Under the pieces are notes generated by a model. The model was not told the DNA's origin. It did not search any database and saw only the letters and a program-made list of their open reading frames with translations. Both the position numbers and the translations under genes were made by a program. From Armatimonadota bacterium (lineage in GTDB: Bacteria; Armatimonadota; Fimbriimonadia; Fimbriimonadales; Fimbriimonadaceae), in assembly GCA_018268375.1 (NCBI GenBank), contig JAFDWS010000002.1, positions 124,001-188,000 of the forward strand: DNA of 64,000 nt, given 5' to 3'. Below are positions 35,001 to 42,660 of this stretch, one piece after another; the first letter of the stretch is position 1; each line of letters begins with the position of its first letter.

Positions 35001-36243
35001 GCGACAGGCTTTCTGCCAATTGTCCGTAAGCCTGTCGTGCCGCATGCAGTTGAGACTCAAGCTGGTGTAGCGGCCTGGTGTTGGGGTTGTCTGGATTTTT
35101 GGGTTGAAAAGCAGAGGTGCCCTCACTATTGATGTATGTGTATAGTTCGGGGTTACCCAAGTAGTGCAGAGCTCTCGCCAATAGGTTGGCGTCCGACATT
35201 ACGCCGTCTTCTTTACCGCCCAAGTTGACCAAAGAACCACCGCCAAGAGTGAAGTGCTCCAGCTCGGGGTCTGCTTCGACAGCAGCTTCGTCCACTTGTG
35301 CCTTTGCCGCTGGTGCCAAATGTCCATTGGCATCCATTTGGTCCCACAACCCGTGTTGGGTCATGTATTCATAGATGTTAAAATCAGCGTTCGGCCCCGG
35401 GTCTTTAGGTGCTTTTTCACCATTGACACTAAGAAGCTGCGCCAAAACATGCTTGTTGCTGTTGAGCGTAGGCACAGGCGAGCCTTCCGAAAAACGGTAA
35501 CGGAAACTAGTGCCATAAGCAGTTGGAGACTCCTCAGTTGGCACTATGATTGGCTTAGTCCAAGTGGGTATTTTGCTAGGGTCTTCACCACTTGGCTCCC
35601 GGTACAAATTGGCGGCAACCGGGCTTGGCATGACCTCATAAGACCGTATGCCCAATTGTGCAGCGGGCACAATGTCTGCTCCCAATCGTTGCGCTTCTCC
35701 GTTGGGGTCTCGAGGAGACGTAGTAAAGCGCGTTACGGTGCCTTGCAACTCAAGTTGCGATTGCTCCAACTCTCTATTGCCCTGAGCTTCCTCGTCTGGT
35801 GTCTGGTTGCGCACCGCATGGGTGTCAATCGGCTTGCCAGTGACAGTGTCTTTTCCGGTGCTTTTATCGTGGTACAGGTAAAGACCATATGCGTACAGTT
35901 GCGCGGCCTGCTCTTCTGCAAACTCTTGATTGACACTAAACTTCCATCCAAGTTCTCCAGTCTCTTGTCGGTCGCCGTTTTCGTCGGTCTTCTTCTTTAC
36001 ATAAGGGTACTTGAACCGCGATACGAGCAGGACCGGGTGCAACAAACGCTTTTTTTGCTGCGCCGGTTTCGACTGTGGAGCGGCTTCCTCGAGCTGTTCG
36101 GTCTGTGCTTTGCGAACAAAAGTCCTTGCGCCAGAGTCAAATCCTTTGTCAGGCGTAGCGACAGGCACGTGCGTGCCTGTGCCACCGTCGCGACCTGTCG
36201 CGCGGCCAATTCCTAATTTGCCAAGGATGTTGTGAATTTTCAC
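29071..36243 (-). CDS. Giant virion-like protein (2390 aa)
   Basis: GTG at 36243, two bases after the previous stop. The N terminus is basic and Gly-rich, then mostly charged alpha-helical sequence without recognisable catalytic motifs, transmembrane segments or tandem repeats. Local features include LLHPVLLVSRFKYPYVKKKT (near residue 75), many Gln/Ala-rich helices (IAGRQPFEDEDDVLF, MQERAEKAANLANERAKKAE), and a C terminus KLVRIAELLDSAGRYGEADS then IDRLALALGVTS carrying the LD..GR..AD motif shared with three other proteins. The size is in the range of tape-measure or ejected internal virion proteins, but the lack of hydrophobic segments argues against a classical tape measure. An internal head protein that enters the cell with the DNA is an attractive but unproven idea. 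Confidence 0.75.
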   Translation of the reverse strand: MKIHNILGKLGIGRATGRDGGTGTHVPVATPDKGFDSGARTFVRKAQTEQLEEAAPQSKPAQQKKRLLHPVLLVSRFKYPYVKKKTDENGDRQETGELGWKFSVNQEFAEEQAAQLYAYGLYLYHDKSTGKDTVTGKPIDTHAVRNQTPDEEAQGNRELEQSQLELQGTVTRFTTSPRDPNGEAQRLGADIVPAAQLGIRSYEVMPSPVAANLYREPSGEDPSKIPTWTKPIIVPTEESPTAYGTSFRYRFSEGSPVPTLNSNKHVLAQLLSVNGEKAPKDPGPNADFNIYEYMTQHGLWDQMDANGHLAPAAKAQVDEAAVEADPELEHFTLGGGSLVNLGGKEDGVMSDANLLARALHYLGNPELYTYINSEGTSAFQPKNPDNPNTRPLHQLESQLHAARQAYGQLAESLSPAERRENPELEALKQKANHLGLKLVELMASQYPSSLRQFILKHPYVGHAVTGDHGQPGGKHESPYALSSDTSLTDKGKTLATYESAGGLQNLPEADRKLYALRKAFERNADNALNNSAKTLHNQRHVKTVDVNVGGTDYKVPMPRREEGWTDEAKNALGFVESHWLKDHVFSSEEKDAISQLQAALADQGVTASWGQAAVAYLRNQQRLRVKKYTQGASYLTSPEHVSVEGPYTFEVKGDNEDDTEFVKLHKYVPNSESAEKLRNEVLRQNLFSAHDVNLAEQIAGRQPFEDEDDVLFSLWADGLLRQKRQQMQERAEKAANLANERAKKAEEHAKGKPGRWPHALTSQRFSEEERAEFAFNLENYANELKNQAGAVLDTERRVTYTMPDGTQVPLPSALPVELPAGAPMPIAVERLMHASDDQLLKHGVLRTAGKLYWLEGASPVVFDEEGNATIGKKMVNQQTFESLRPEDLLADYKVFLGPDGTYRHLTENDRIQGSVTTVKALGGERVALPADKLDEQGLQLLVQYANAQNPGGHELKGGQVQVYPSDNDKINTVYQGLLESGFPQKAAWNVARQKVMDDKMAAAAVKRLSSAGADASEQWKIGNVWIPNLLRTVLDSGHPYTAEAMESLYGDMAQLKEAAMHGRLDEEDARQLVSEYMLLTGGAPQQEGYVKPLVKAALMSNYDKGPNTPGLPNNKFWHMLMSGANKRFMKPDLDSEAGNDLAAQALSHLMQKPERDLEGEDLEHILGDEAVKLMEKTLKPAEKRIQRVNPRFKKGARSAVEQWRAMPLHRLLASHRSWLNDETIFPPELVQQAQHLAQTQAVVEKREKLFPDVVHATEREMEGLNLVTAMTMLLQRQAIQTERTPQKDVWDLVMESPGVDPNSPQWLEKAKLAALEAARPTTPEALAEMSKLRSSLRASNPFEVDKDTPCMPIDNAQADAVVDEPMMHALNAELLREQTDSQVGIFGKANRALAHEANSQLDKRARGEVYPKRSVAQESTEPLVVTDDEGRERDLVGDTPEEYSAEYLDTPLYNDEEFLTSDAQSAIAENTKNILGGGQSNTLLGQFRQNLNRDLFMDDRGGVTRAARAQQMYDFVFRMAQESKQSIARSRQRLTDISERNPREAKKLQAEIQRDENILHMIDAYKVFDHLAKMVYYGNAFTELATNDIPEDTNPMDYDRKVIELAAQYDMSAREVWNFITRTIFLDKENIARGEAGSYGVQLSKEMARHESQLSQEDRDETSRPTVGKILANNRLFESPVNAAPSLAGAGLQADDPKEVEKILEGNLQGVSSDELYRFLARSGITYAVEMSKLDKLAGRHRVPVYDPHGEPNSKVKYQQEFTQGKDLAWFVNDWLSTIEAPDDATSPFAASGFSTIDEALSRLERKYTGPGIILWGNPDNNVVLATASPLAMAYSLLAKYVAKAANATPEMRANWNALLSQAIAGVKSDAEQIRQSMNYGQLDEMEQGKIDYAISAVEHAESNPGLIEQLRKEYSGKDGEYKGTDPRDFTAAKQSLTLQLANGRLMSELIQLDPAHQTFIDQEQHWQFEPKRIAAYIASTVTSEIVASLVHTERPGDWSLNPMSAMQRRLGKAGGEKLSTSDLWDYVLDRLDDYSHLLQSQIQPQTLGDLSPEGANNTQVDQVLRIAEGLLKKVIGEGLGASGEISTPLGSLVRQLHVAAQPVYTAIEERATEMVNARREAAEDGQLAQFDQEYVRPMLSRIPEESIDTAVARTINDMATGESLFPVVQTALKSHVRAQQEGESDEDYAKYRTEALKKANKNEETALGYGTRNVEFLSPTVFADPELKQGIYDELRGQTKERIKNLKDAHNTGAPMSYNKAVHQGQIAQVQALHGAGQYPDVDLQGRRLSNGAYSHGMIGTLNLDTAHPLYQQVMPYFANKKRRPTVEAPDAGMTDAGSPVDTAVPAPEPVHAIALNKLVRIAELLDSAGRYGEADSIDRLALALGVTS

Positions 36244-36244
36244 T

Positions 36245-37012
36245 TTAGTTCATTTCCTCAACCGTCTCGCTTGAGACTCCGTCAAAACAACCAGCACTCT
36301 TGTTGATTCGACCCAATGCTGTGTCTATGGCGTCAGCATCGCTGAAGCGGCCAGACTGGTCTAGTGCATTAGCTTGTTGTACTAGTTGTTCAATGCTGTG
36401 TTTCAATGTGGCGTGCGCCACTCGATATTGCATGCCGACACCGTGTTGGCACCACTCATCGTCTGTGATTCGTGCACCGTACGCTCCGTGTTCGACTCCT
36501 TTTTTGTTCTGCATCACTTCGTCGTGCAACCAACGTTTTTTGGTGTCTTGAGATGCGTAGCGCAAAGGTCGGTATTCATTGTTCGCTTTCGCCACAAAGA
36601 CCAGCGAGGCGTCATCAAGCATGTGTAAGACTTTCGCGGCCACTTCGCGTGGTGCTTGGTCAGGCTCCTGCAGGTCAATCATTGCAGCCCGCACGGCGAA
36701 GGCCACTTGATGCATCCAATTGTGGATGCGACGAGTCCCAATTTCATCCCCTTTGACTTTGCCGCCGTACGACGCGTACCTTTCTGGCAGCTCATTCAGT
36801 GTGAGTCCTTCGGTTTGATAGTCTGCCAAAGTCTTCACCATGGCAACAAGGTTTTGTTTACCTTCGCTAGGGTCGCCGTTGGTGCCGCCTAGAAAAACTG
36901 GAGGCAACTTGACCAACCCCTTGCTCGCATGACGGAGCTCGGGATAGTCATTGCTCCAAGCAGCAATGCGATGCATTGCTGAGGCAAGTTCTTCGGCGGC
37001 TTGATGAAGCAT
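36245..37012 (-). CDS. Hypothetical virion-like protein with C-terminal LD..GR..AD motif
   Basis: About 255 residues from ATG at 37012 (MLHQAAEELASAMHRIAAWS), four bases beyond the upstream stop. A longer frame to 37153 runs antisense-like through the previous gene and is rejected. The body is helical with a conserved-looking centre (ATASYGGKVKGDEIGTRRIH-like: YASYGGKVKGDEIGTRRIHN). Near the C terminus is ANALDQSGRFSDADAIDTAL, the shared motif, followed by a Ser/Glu tail. Function unknown; motif and position suggest a virion protein. Confidence 0.6.
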   Translation of the reverse strand: MLHQAAEELASAMHRIAAWSNDYPELRHASKGLVKLPPVFLGGTNGDPSEGKQNLVAMVKTLADYQTEGLTLNELPERYASYGGKVKGDEIGTRRIHNWMHQVAFAVRAAMIDLQEPDQAPREVAAKVLHMLDDASLVFVAKANNEYRPLRYASQDTKKRWLHDEVMQNKKGVEHGAYGARITDDEWCQHGVGMQYRVAHATLKHSIEQLVQQANALDQSGRFSDADAIDTALGRINKSAGCFDGVSSETVEEMN

Positions 37013-37016
37013 GGTG

Positions 37017-37556
37017 TCATTCTTCGGACGCAAAGCGTCGATTGGAGGCGCCGAACTTGCGCAACGGCCGCTCGTCACAGGCGAACTGCTTTTTCTTGGA
37101 AGCCGTGCGGACGTTTTGGTCAGTGCCTGCAGTCTTGCTCCAAGGATGCTCATAGTCAGAAGTCTTCAAGTCTTTGTGCTTGTTGCTCGAGTTGAGCCAT
37201 TGCATTCGCAATGCTTCTTTACCCTTGTCCGTAATGTGAACGGCACGACCGTAACCCATGACCATGCCCGCAGTCTTCAAACTCAAGAGTTCATAATCAG
37301 ATACATTTGTGGGCACACGGTACATGTGCTTGGGTTGACCAACGGCATCGGCCAAAGCTGTCAAATCATCGGCCTCATTACGCATAATGCGTTCAAGAGA
37401 CCCCATCAACTGAGGGTCGACTTTGGCTGCTTCACGGGTCGGCTGACCGCCCATTTCAAGAAGCTCGCGCTGAATGTCGGACAAAGAAAAGTCGTCATGT
37501 CCTTGGGCGGTGTCCCAAAGCGACTGTTGCGAAACTAGACCAATTGGTGCGGGCAT
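37017..37556 (-). CDS. Hypothetical protein with winged-helix-like segment
   Basis: 179 residues, ATG at 37556. Residues about 84-118 (VSDYELLSLKTAGMVMGYGR, AVHITDKGKEALR) follow the helix-then-wing pattern of winged-helix domains (hydrophobic helix, turn with basic residues, ITDKGKEAL). The C terminus is basic and may be disordered. It could bind DNA or be a structural adaptor. The 83-base gap before it (37557-37639) holds no clear gene. Confidence 0.5.
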   Translation of the reverse strand: MPAPIGLVSQQSLWDTAQGHDDFSLSDIQRELLEMGGQPTREAAKVDPQLMGSLERIMRNEADDLTALADAVGQPKHMYRVPTNVSDYELLSLKTAGMVMGYGRAVHITDKGKEALRMQWLNSSNKHKDLKTSDYEHPWSKTAGTDQNVRTASKKKQFACDERPLRKFGASNRRFASEE

Positions 37557-37639
37557 GGATAAACACCTCTAAACGTGCTAGTTTATGGTTCGGCAACAAT
37601 GTGTGGCACACCTGCCAGTTTTTTGAAAGATTCACGCGC

Positions 37640-38200
37640 TCAAGTTTGTGGCAACAGCAACTTGTACTTATCCGACGCATTGTCGTACATGTCTCTCTTG
37701 TTTTCCCACGTAAATCGGTCTAGCCCCACCATGCCGGCACTGTCTGGCGCATGTGTGACAAACCCCCAGCCCGCGGTGCCCTGGTCATGCATCCGGAAAA
37801 TGTCTCCGCCTTTGGCCGGGTCTTTATCATCCATGTTGAAGATGGTCGAATCTCCTTCTTCATCTTCGTCTGAGAGCCCATGCTTGCGTTTGGCCGCCTC
37901 TTCCGGAGTCAAATCGTCTTCTTTGCCAAGGTCTTCTGGCATTAGACCGTCGTCAACATAGTCAGTAGGTCGCAAACGGGGGTGTTTTACACGGTCTTGT
38001 TCGACGCCGTCTAACTCTTTTTCGTGGTACCGGTCATAGGGTTGCATCCGCCCTTCCATGGGGATGTTCATGTGCCACGGCCCACTATATTGAGCCAACC
38101 TGACTAACGACTTGTCCAACAGGTCAGCATATCCATGCTGTCCTGCGGCGTCTAGCGATGTTGCCAAACGCACTATGTCGCGTAGTGCCTCTTGGTCCAC
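37640..38200 (-). CDS. Hypothetical virion-like protein with N-terminal LD..G...AD motif
   Basis: 186 residues, GTG at 38200. Residues about 10-38 (IVRLATSLDAAGQHGYADLL, then DKSLVRLAQY) carry the motif shared with the genes at 1632, 29071 and 36245. The remainder is acidic and hydrophilic (MPEDLGKEDDLTPEEAAKRK, DEDEEGDSTIFNMDDKDPAK) with an aromatic C terminus. No family recognised. It lies immediately downstream of the UDP-galactopyranose mutase gene. Confidence 0.6.
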   Translation of the reverse strand: MDQEALRDIVRLATSLDAAGQHGYADLLDKSLVRLAQYSGPWHMNIPMEGRMQPYDRYHEKELDGVEQDRVKHPRLRPTDYVDDGLMPEDLGKEDDLTPEEAAKRKHGLSDEDEEGDSTIFNMDDKDPAKGGDIFRMHDQGTAGWGFVTHAPDSAGMVGLDRFTWENKRDMYDNASDKYKLLLPQT

Positions 38201-38209
38201 GGTGACGTT

Positions 38210-39334
38210 TTAGACACCAAAGGTGCCCCGACCTACTCCCAGCACTCGTTCGGCCAATCTTGTCGCGGCTGGAATCACCATATTCATGTCATAGTATTGG
38301 TAATCAGCAGCACGACCGCCGACTAACATGCCGTCTGCATCAGCCATCTGGCGGTACTTCCGGTGCAATGCGGTGTTCAGGTCATTGTTGATAGGATAGT
38401 AAGCTTCGCCTGTGTCTTCATATTCGGCTGGAAACTCACGTGTCACAAACGTATGTTCGGCGTCTATTTTGAACTTGTGCTTCCATTCTGTAATGCGTGT
38501 GAAAGGCACGTTCACATCAGTGTAATTGACCACTGTCGTGCCTTGAAAGTCACCCTGCTTGCGTTCGGTTTCAAAACGCAAACTACGATACTCCAGTTTT
38601 CCGTGCCGGCATTTGTAGAGCGCGTCCAACGGGCCAGTATAGAGAATCGTTTTGGCCATTTTTGACAATCGTTGGCGTTCTTTTAGATAATCGACTCCAA
38701 GTTGGACTTCAATGCCGTCCAACATGTTGTCAAACATACGCGTGTACCCGCCGACAGGAACACCCTGGTACACGTGCGTGTCGGGAAAATAGTTTTCGTC
38801 GAACGTCAGCCTGACCGGAATGCGCTTAGCAATAGCCGCGGGGAGTTGTGAAGGATGCCGGCCCCACTGCTTGGTCGTATATCCCTCAAAGAACACTTCG
38901 TATATTTCGCGGCCGACGCGGGACAAAATAAAATCCTCAAAGTTTTTCGGCCGCGGAATGTCGAGGCGTACTTCAGCTAGTTTTTGTTCTGCCTCAGCCG
39001 GAGTGCACACGCCCCATAACTGATGTAGGGTCATCAAGTTGATTGGAAAACTAAAGATGCGCCCTTGGTAGTTGACCCTGGGCTTGGCTCGGACATCATT
39101 AAACGCCGAAAAACGATTGACAAAGTCCCATGTGCCTTTGTCGGGGCAATGAAAAAAATGCGGGCCATATTTGGCGACGGGAATCCCTTCTGTCACGACA
39201 TCATAACAGTTGCCCGCCACGTGTTCTCGTTTGTCGACAACTAGGACTTTCTTTCCGGCGTCACGACAGTGGCGTGCAAAAGTTGCGCCGTACAAACCGG
39301 CACCAACGACCAAGAAATCGTAAGATGGGCGCAC
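38210..39334 (-). CDS. glf: UDP-galactopyranose mutase
   Basis: 374 residues if started at the GTG at 39334; the frame stays open to 39421, but the extra N terminus runs inside the previous gene and is not UGM-like. The enzyme interconverts UDP-galactopyranose and UDP-galactofuranose using reduced FAD. The N terminus is the FAD Rossmann motif (YDFLVVGAGLYGATFARHC, VVDKREHVAGNCYD); further family hallmarks are YGPHFFHC, PINLMTLHQLW, FFEGYTTKQWG (active-site region), YQGVPVGGYTRMF, and YTGPLDALY. Length is normal. A lone sugar mutase inside the virion operon suggests galactofuranose modification of the virion or of the host surface, but no glycosyltransferase is seen in this window. Confidence 0.9.
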   Translation of the reverse strand: MRPSYDFLVVGAGLYGATFARHCRDAGKKVLVVDKREHVAGNCYDVVTEGIPVAKYGPHFFHCPDKGTWDFVNRFSAFNDVRAKPRVNYQGRIFSFPINLMTLHQLWGVCTPAEAEQKLAEVRLDIPRPKNFEDFILSRVGREIYEVFFEGYTTKQWGRHPSQLPAAIAKRIPVRLTFDENYFPDTHVYQGVPVGGYTRMFDNMLDGIEVQLGVDYLKERQRLSKMAKTILYTGPLDALYKCRHGKLEYRSLRFETERKQGDFQGTTVVNYTDVNVPFTRITEWKHKFKIDAEHTFVTREFPAEYEDTGEAYYPINNDLNTALHRKYRQMADADGMLVGGRAADYQYYDMNMVIPAATRLAERVLGVGRGTFGV

Positions 39335-39351
39335 ACTGTGCTTGTACAGGT

Positions 39352-40512
39352 CTAAACTTTGGGCAACGGCAATCCGTGGTCTGCAAAAGCACCACCATTG
39401 TAGAAGTCGGCATTGCCCCAAGGCGTGTTCGGAAACTTAGGATTCGTCAAATGCTTGGCGTCTGTCTCGCTGAATCCTGGGTTCTGGCGCAAATCTTGCG
39501 GCCGGAACCGCTTGCGAGGCCTGGTGCCTGTCAATTGTTGCTCCATGTTGCCGACCGGAGCATCATCGGGCTCGTTATTCAAGAACTTGTCCAGCTCGTT
39601 GTTGAATACAGGGTCTGCAGCCAACGGTTGCGTACCGCCACTGTGGTCTCCAATCTCGTCTTCAGCCGGGTAGTCAAACGCCAGCGTGCGTTCGCCCCAT
39701 GAGGGTTTCCCCGCGTCGTCGGTGTACATTTCTCCAACGGCTTGCTCGAAGTCGTTCTGCCCAGTTGGTCCGACCGGATTTACCGTCTTGGTCATTTTGC
39801 CAGTGGCTGGAAGTTTCTTTTGATTCTCTTCTTCGCCCATTGGGTCTTTGGGTTCATTGGCAGGTATGACAGGAGTCGCCTCAGTACTGGTGTGGGTGCG
39901 TTTGTACTCAGCACCGTCAGCATTTTGGTCAAAAATAGACTCCTGAGCCAGGCGCAACATTCTGGCGTAATTGTTCGCCATGACGCGACTTGGAGGAATT
40001 TGCGGGATGTCTCGGTCACTGTAAATCTTCCCGTCATTTTCGTGACGGTCTTCAAGTGACGATTCCATGGTTTTGTTCTGCTCAAGAGAAGTCCCGTCTT
40101 TGTATTTCGGCTTCTGAGTGGAACTGGACGCAGCAGCTTGGTCGGCCAAGAACTTTTCTCGTCGTCGGATTTTTTCCCTTAGGGTTAATGACTTTCGTTG
40201 TTCTGGATTGAGGTCATAACCCTTACGGTCTTGCTCGATGTCGTCGTGAAAACTCTCGAGCCAGCGTTCAAGGTTGATGTCAGGCACGTCTTGCTCGGGG
40301 GTGTTGCGCCGAGTGGCACCCATGATTTGGTCGAGCCCCATAGAGGCACTGAAGTCATTTTGACCACCCTTGCCCATGTTTCGATTCGCTTGTCCCAAGT
40401 TAGAAGCCCCGGGCATCCATGATTGTGGAGTGCCACCGCGGCCACCGAATTGGGCTTTGCGGACGAGGAACTTACTTAGTTCAGCGTCCAAATAGCGCGA
40501 AAAATCCGACAT
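39352..40512 (-). CDS. Hypothetical hydrophilic virion-region protein
   Basis: 386 residues, ATG at 40512 just after an in-frame GTG. The N terminus is amphipathic (SDFSRYLDAELSKFLVRKA), then Gly/Asn/Gln-rich low-complexity sequence, a charged helix (NPEQRKSLTLREKIRRREKF) and a Pro/Asn/Asp-rich C-terminal half ending WGNADFYNGGAFADHGLPLP. No domain recognised. Placed between large terminase and the mutase gene. Long disordered composition is shared with several head-region proteins here. Confidence 0.55.
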   Translation of the reverse strand: MSDFSRYLDAELSKFLVRKAQFGGRGGTPQSWMPGASNLGQANRNMGKGGQNDFSASMGLDQIMGATRRNTPEQDVPDINLERWLESFHDDIEQDRKGYDLNPEQRKSLTLREKIRRREKFLADQAAASSSTQKPKYKDGTSLEQNKTMESSLEDRHENDGKIYSDRDIPQIPPSRVMANNYARMLRLAQESIFDQNADGAEYKRTHTSTEATPVIPANEPKDPMGEEENQKKLPATGKMTKTVNPVGPTGQNDFEQAVGEMYTDDAGKPSWGERTLAFDYPAEDEIGDHSGGTQPLAADPVFNNELDKFLNNEPDDAPVGNMEQQLTGTRPRKRFRPQDLRQNPGFSETDAKHLTNPKFPNTPWGNADFYNGGAFADHGLPLPKV

Positions 40513-40551
40513 CACGGTGTTTTTATGACATTCAGGTGTTTGTACCTACGG

Positions 40552-42660
40552 TTAAAGCGGTCGCGACAACCTGACGCCTCGAGGGCGAGCCAAAGCTTTG
40601 TACTGCTTCGCGTTAAGACATTCAAACGCAGCCGCCGCGACAGCGTCTACGATATCGTCATTGATGCCATGTGGAGTTTGTATCTTCGGCCTGTTGTGCT
40701 TAATGATTTTTTCCAAGTGTGTAAATTGCTTTTTGGCCTCTGTTGCTTCATTGAGGCACACAGTTTGGTTTTCACTTCGGACCCAAGTGTTTTGGTCGTA
40801 AAAGTGTATGCGCTCATTCATGATGAGGTCTTTCAGGTTTTGAAAAATGTGGTCTTGATAACCAGGAGAGAAAGTTCTTCGTTGTGCGTTAATTCCATGC
40901 CCTTTCAAAACCCATATGGACGCTTCGCTGTTCCAATGGTCGTACGTGACTTGCGCCAGGTTGAATCTACTTGACAAATCGACCACATACTGGTTGACGT
41001 CCGCGGGGTTAATAGGGTTGTGCTTGTCCTTGGGTTTCCACAAGTGAATATGGTCTACTATGACGCACATTGCCTGTCGTCCTTCTTTGTCTTTCTCATC
41101 AGGAATTGCCTCGGCGTGCACAATGGCCAAGGCGTACATGTCAGAGTTGTAGGCCGGGTCAAGGTGTGCGTAGTAAGGTATCGCTGGCATCCCAATCTCT
41201 TGACGACCACGACCTTCGTAGCGCAAGAATGCCGCGTTGACGGCTTCGGGGGGTAAAAATGGGTCTCGGCTACTAGTTGCAAACTGTGCCTCAAAATGCA
41301 TTGAATAAGACTCTGGCTCGTCCTTGCGTTTTTGCTCTAGATAAGACTGAGTGACAGTAGGGTTGCAAATTGCCGTAGGCACTTGGAACATCAAAACGTG
41401 GTCTCGTTCAAACGAACTGGAGTACAGCTTGTAAAATTCGCCCATTTCGTACAAGGGGTTGCTAATACAGACTGTTTTGCCGTCTTGGCCAAAAGTAGCC
41501 AAAGACTTGTTCAGCTTTTCGTACAGTTCTTTATCCTTTCCGTCGTCTCCTCTTGGTCCGGCCATTTCTGCCATCTCGTCAATAATGAGAATGATAACGG
41601 TTTTACCAACCAGAGAACTGGAGTTAGAGTGTCCGGAAATCAAGTGGATTGTCCCTTTTTTCTCAGTGACTCCCAATCTTTTGCGACGTTCGTGTTCTTC
41701 CAAGTCTCGAGGTGTCATGAACTGCAAGGTGGTCTGCGTGTAATGCGCCACGTAAGGCATGAAATACGGAGATGTCAACACAAGCGAGAATATCTTCTCA
41801 AAAATTGCGCCCTTGGCCTGGTCTTCGGACTTAGCCACGTTGAGGACTGTCACGATGTCAAAATCCATCAACCCATAGGCTTTTTGTGGGTGTCCCATTT
41901 TCAAAAGCCGGTAGACTGAGTACAAGGCAATGAGCGCTACGATGAAGCTTTTTCCACTTCGTCGACCCATGACCAAAATCAGTTCAGTGAAAGCTCGACC
42001 CAGCTTGCTTAGTATTTGGTCTCTGGCTTGACCCGGAATACCATCACGTCCCAATAACATGAGTTCGTTTTCAAACTCGTCCACAATGGGTGCGTCTCGT
42101 CGTTCTTGAATTTTGGCAACTTCATATTCGTTCATCGCCTCATTCTCGATTTGAACAAACCGCTTGGCCCTGGCCAAAGGACAAAACCGTTCGCAGCTCA
42201 GACAAGGAACATTTTCCGCGGGCACACGTCCTGTCGGTAGTTTGAACACGTTCTCGCCCAAGACGATGTCTGCCAGTTCCATCTCTCGTTTGCGGACATA
42301 ATCCCACACACAGTCAGAACACCCTTCTGTAACGGCATCGTTGAGAGACAAATGCTGGTTGCCTTCTGAACCCATGTACCAAGCCTTGAGAATGACCTTT
42401 TGCATGGGGGTCAACGTCTGGCCTAAGAAGTAATCGTGTTCGACGAATGTAATGATGTCTTGCAGCCCATATGGGTTTTTGGCCGATTTGGGCGGGTCTG
42501 GGGGTGGTGGAACTTCGGCGCGCGGTTGGGCCCGAAACTCTTTCAACGACTCTTCTTCTTCGTCTCCTGGCTGCCGGAACGTTTGGTCAAACTCCGTCAG
42601 CTCGCGCAAAAGGTTTTCTCGCCGCTGAAAGTCTTCTTGTTTCTTGTCCCCTTTCGCCAT
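40552..42660 (-). CDS. Terminase large subunit (DNA packaging ATPase-nuclease)
   Basis: 702 residues, ATG at 42660 overlapping the TerS-like stop (TGATG). ATPase domain: Walker A GRRSGKS (232-238), Walker B VIILIIDEMAEM with Asp361-Glu362, and the coupling region ISNPLYEMGEF (about 400). Nuclease domain: YAHLDPAYNSDMYALAIVHA with Asp501, and a late acidic GINDDIVDAVAAAAF. An unusual feature is a probable zinc site near residues 114-160 (CSDC, then CLSCERFC) between the N terminus and the ATPase. The protein would pump DNA into the prohead through the portal. Length is at the high end, because of the N-terminal extension. Confidence 0.93.
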   Translation of the reverse strand: MAKGDKKQEDFQRRENLLRELTEFDQTFRQPGDEEEESLKEFRAQPRAEVPPPPDPPKSAKNPYGLQDIITFVEHDYFLGQTLTPMQKVILKAWYMGSEGNQHLSLNDAVTEGCSDCVWDYVRKREMELADIVLGENVFKLPTGRVPAENVPCLSCERFCPLARAKRFVQIENEAMNEYEVAKIQERRDAPIVDEFENELMLLGRDGIPGQARDQILSKLGRAFTELILVMGRRSGKSFIVALIALYSVYRLLKMGHPQKAYGLMDFDIVTVLNVAKSEDQAKGAIFEKIFSLVLTSPYFMPYVAHYTQTTLQFMTPRDLEEHERRKRLGVTEKKGTIHLISGHSNSSSLVGKTVIILIIDEMAEMAGPRGDDGKDKELYEKLNKSLATFGQDGKTVCISNPLYEMGEFYKLYSSSFERDHVLMFQVPTAICNPTVTQSYLEQKRKDEPESYSMHFEAQFATSSRDPFLPPEAVNAAFLRYEGRGRQEIGMPAIPYYAHLDPAYNSDMYALAIVHAEAIPDEKDKEGRQAMCVIVDHIHLWKPKDKHNPINPADVNQYVVDLSSRFNLAQVTYDHWNSEASIWVLKGHGINAQRRTFSPGYQDHIFQNLKDLIMNERIHFYDQNTWVRSENQTVCLNEATEAKKQFTHLEKIIKHNRPKIQTPHGINDDIVDAVAAAAFECLNAKQYKALARPRGVRLSRPL

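Noticed and set aside
37013-37153. Longer start for the 36245-37012 protein
   Set aside because: The extension lies inside the coding sequence of the upstream gene, is Ser/Arg/Pro-rich in composition, and ATG 37012 follows the upstream stop directly.
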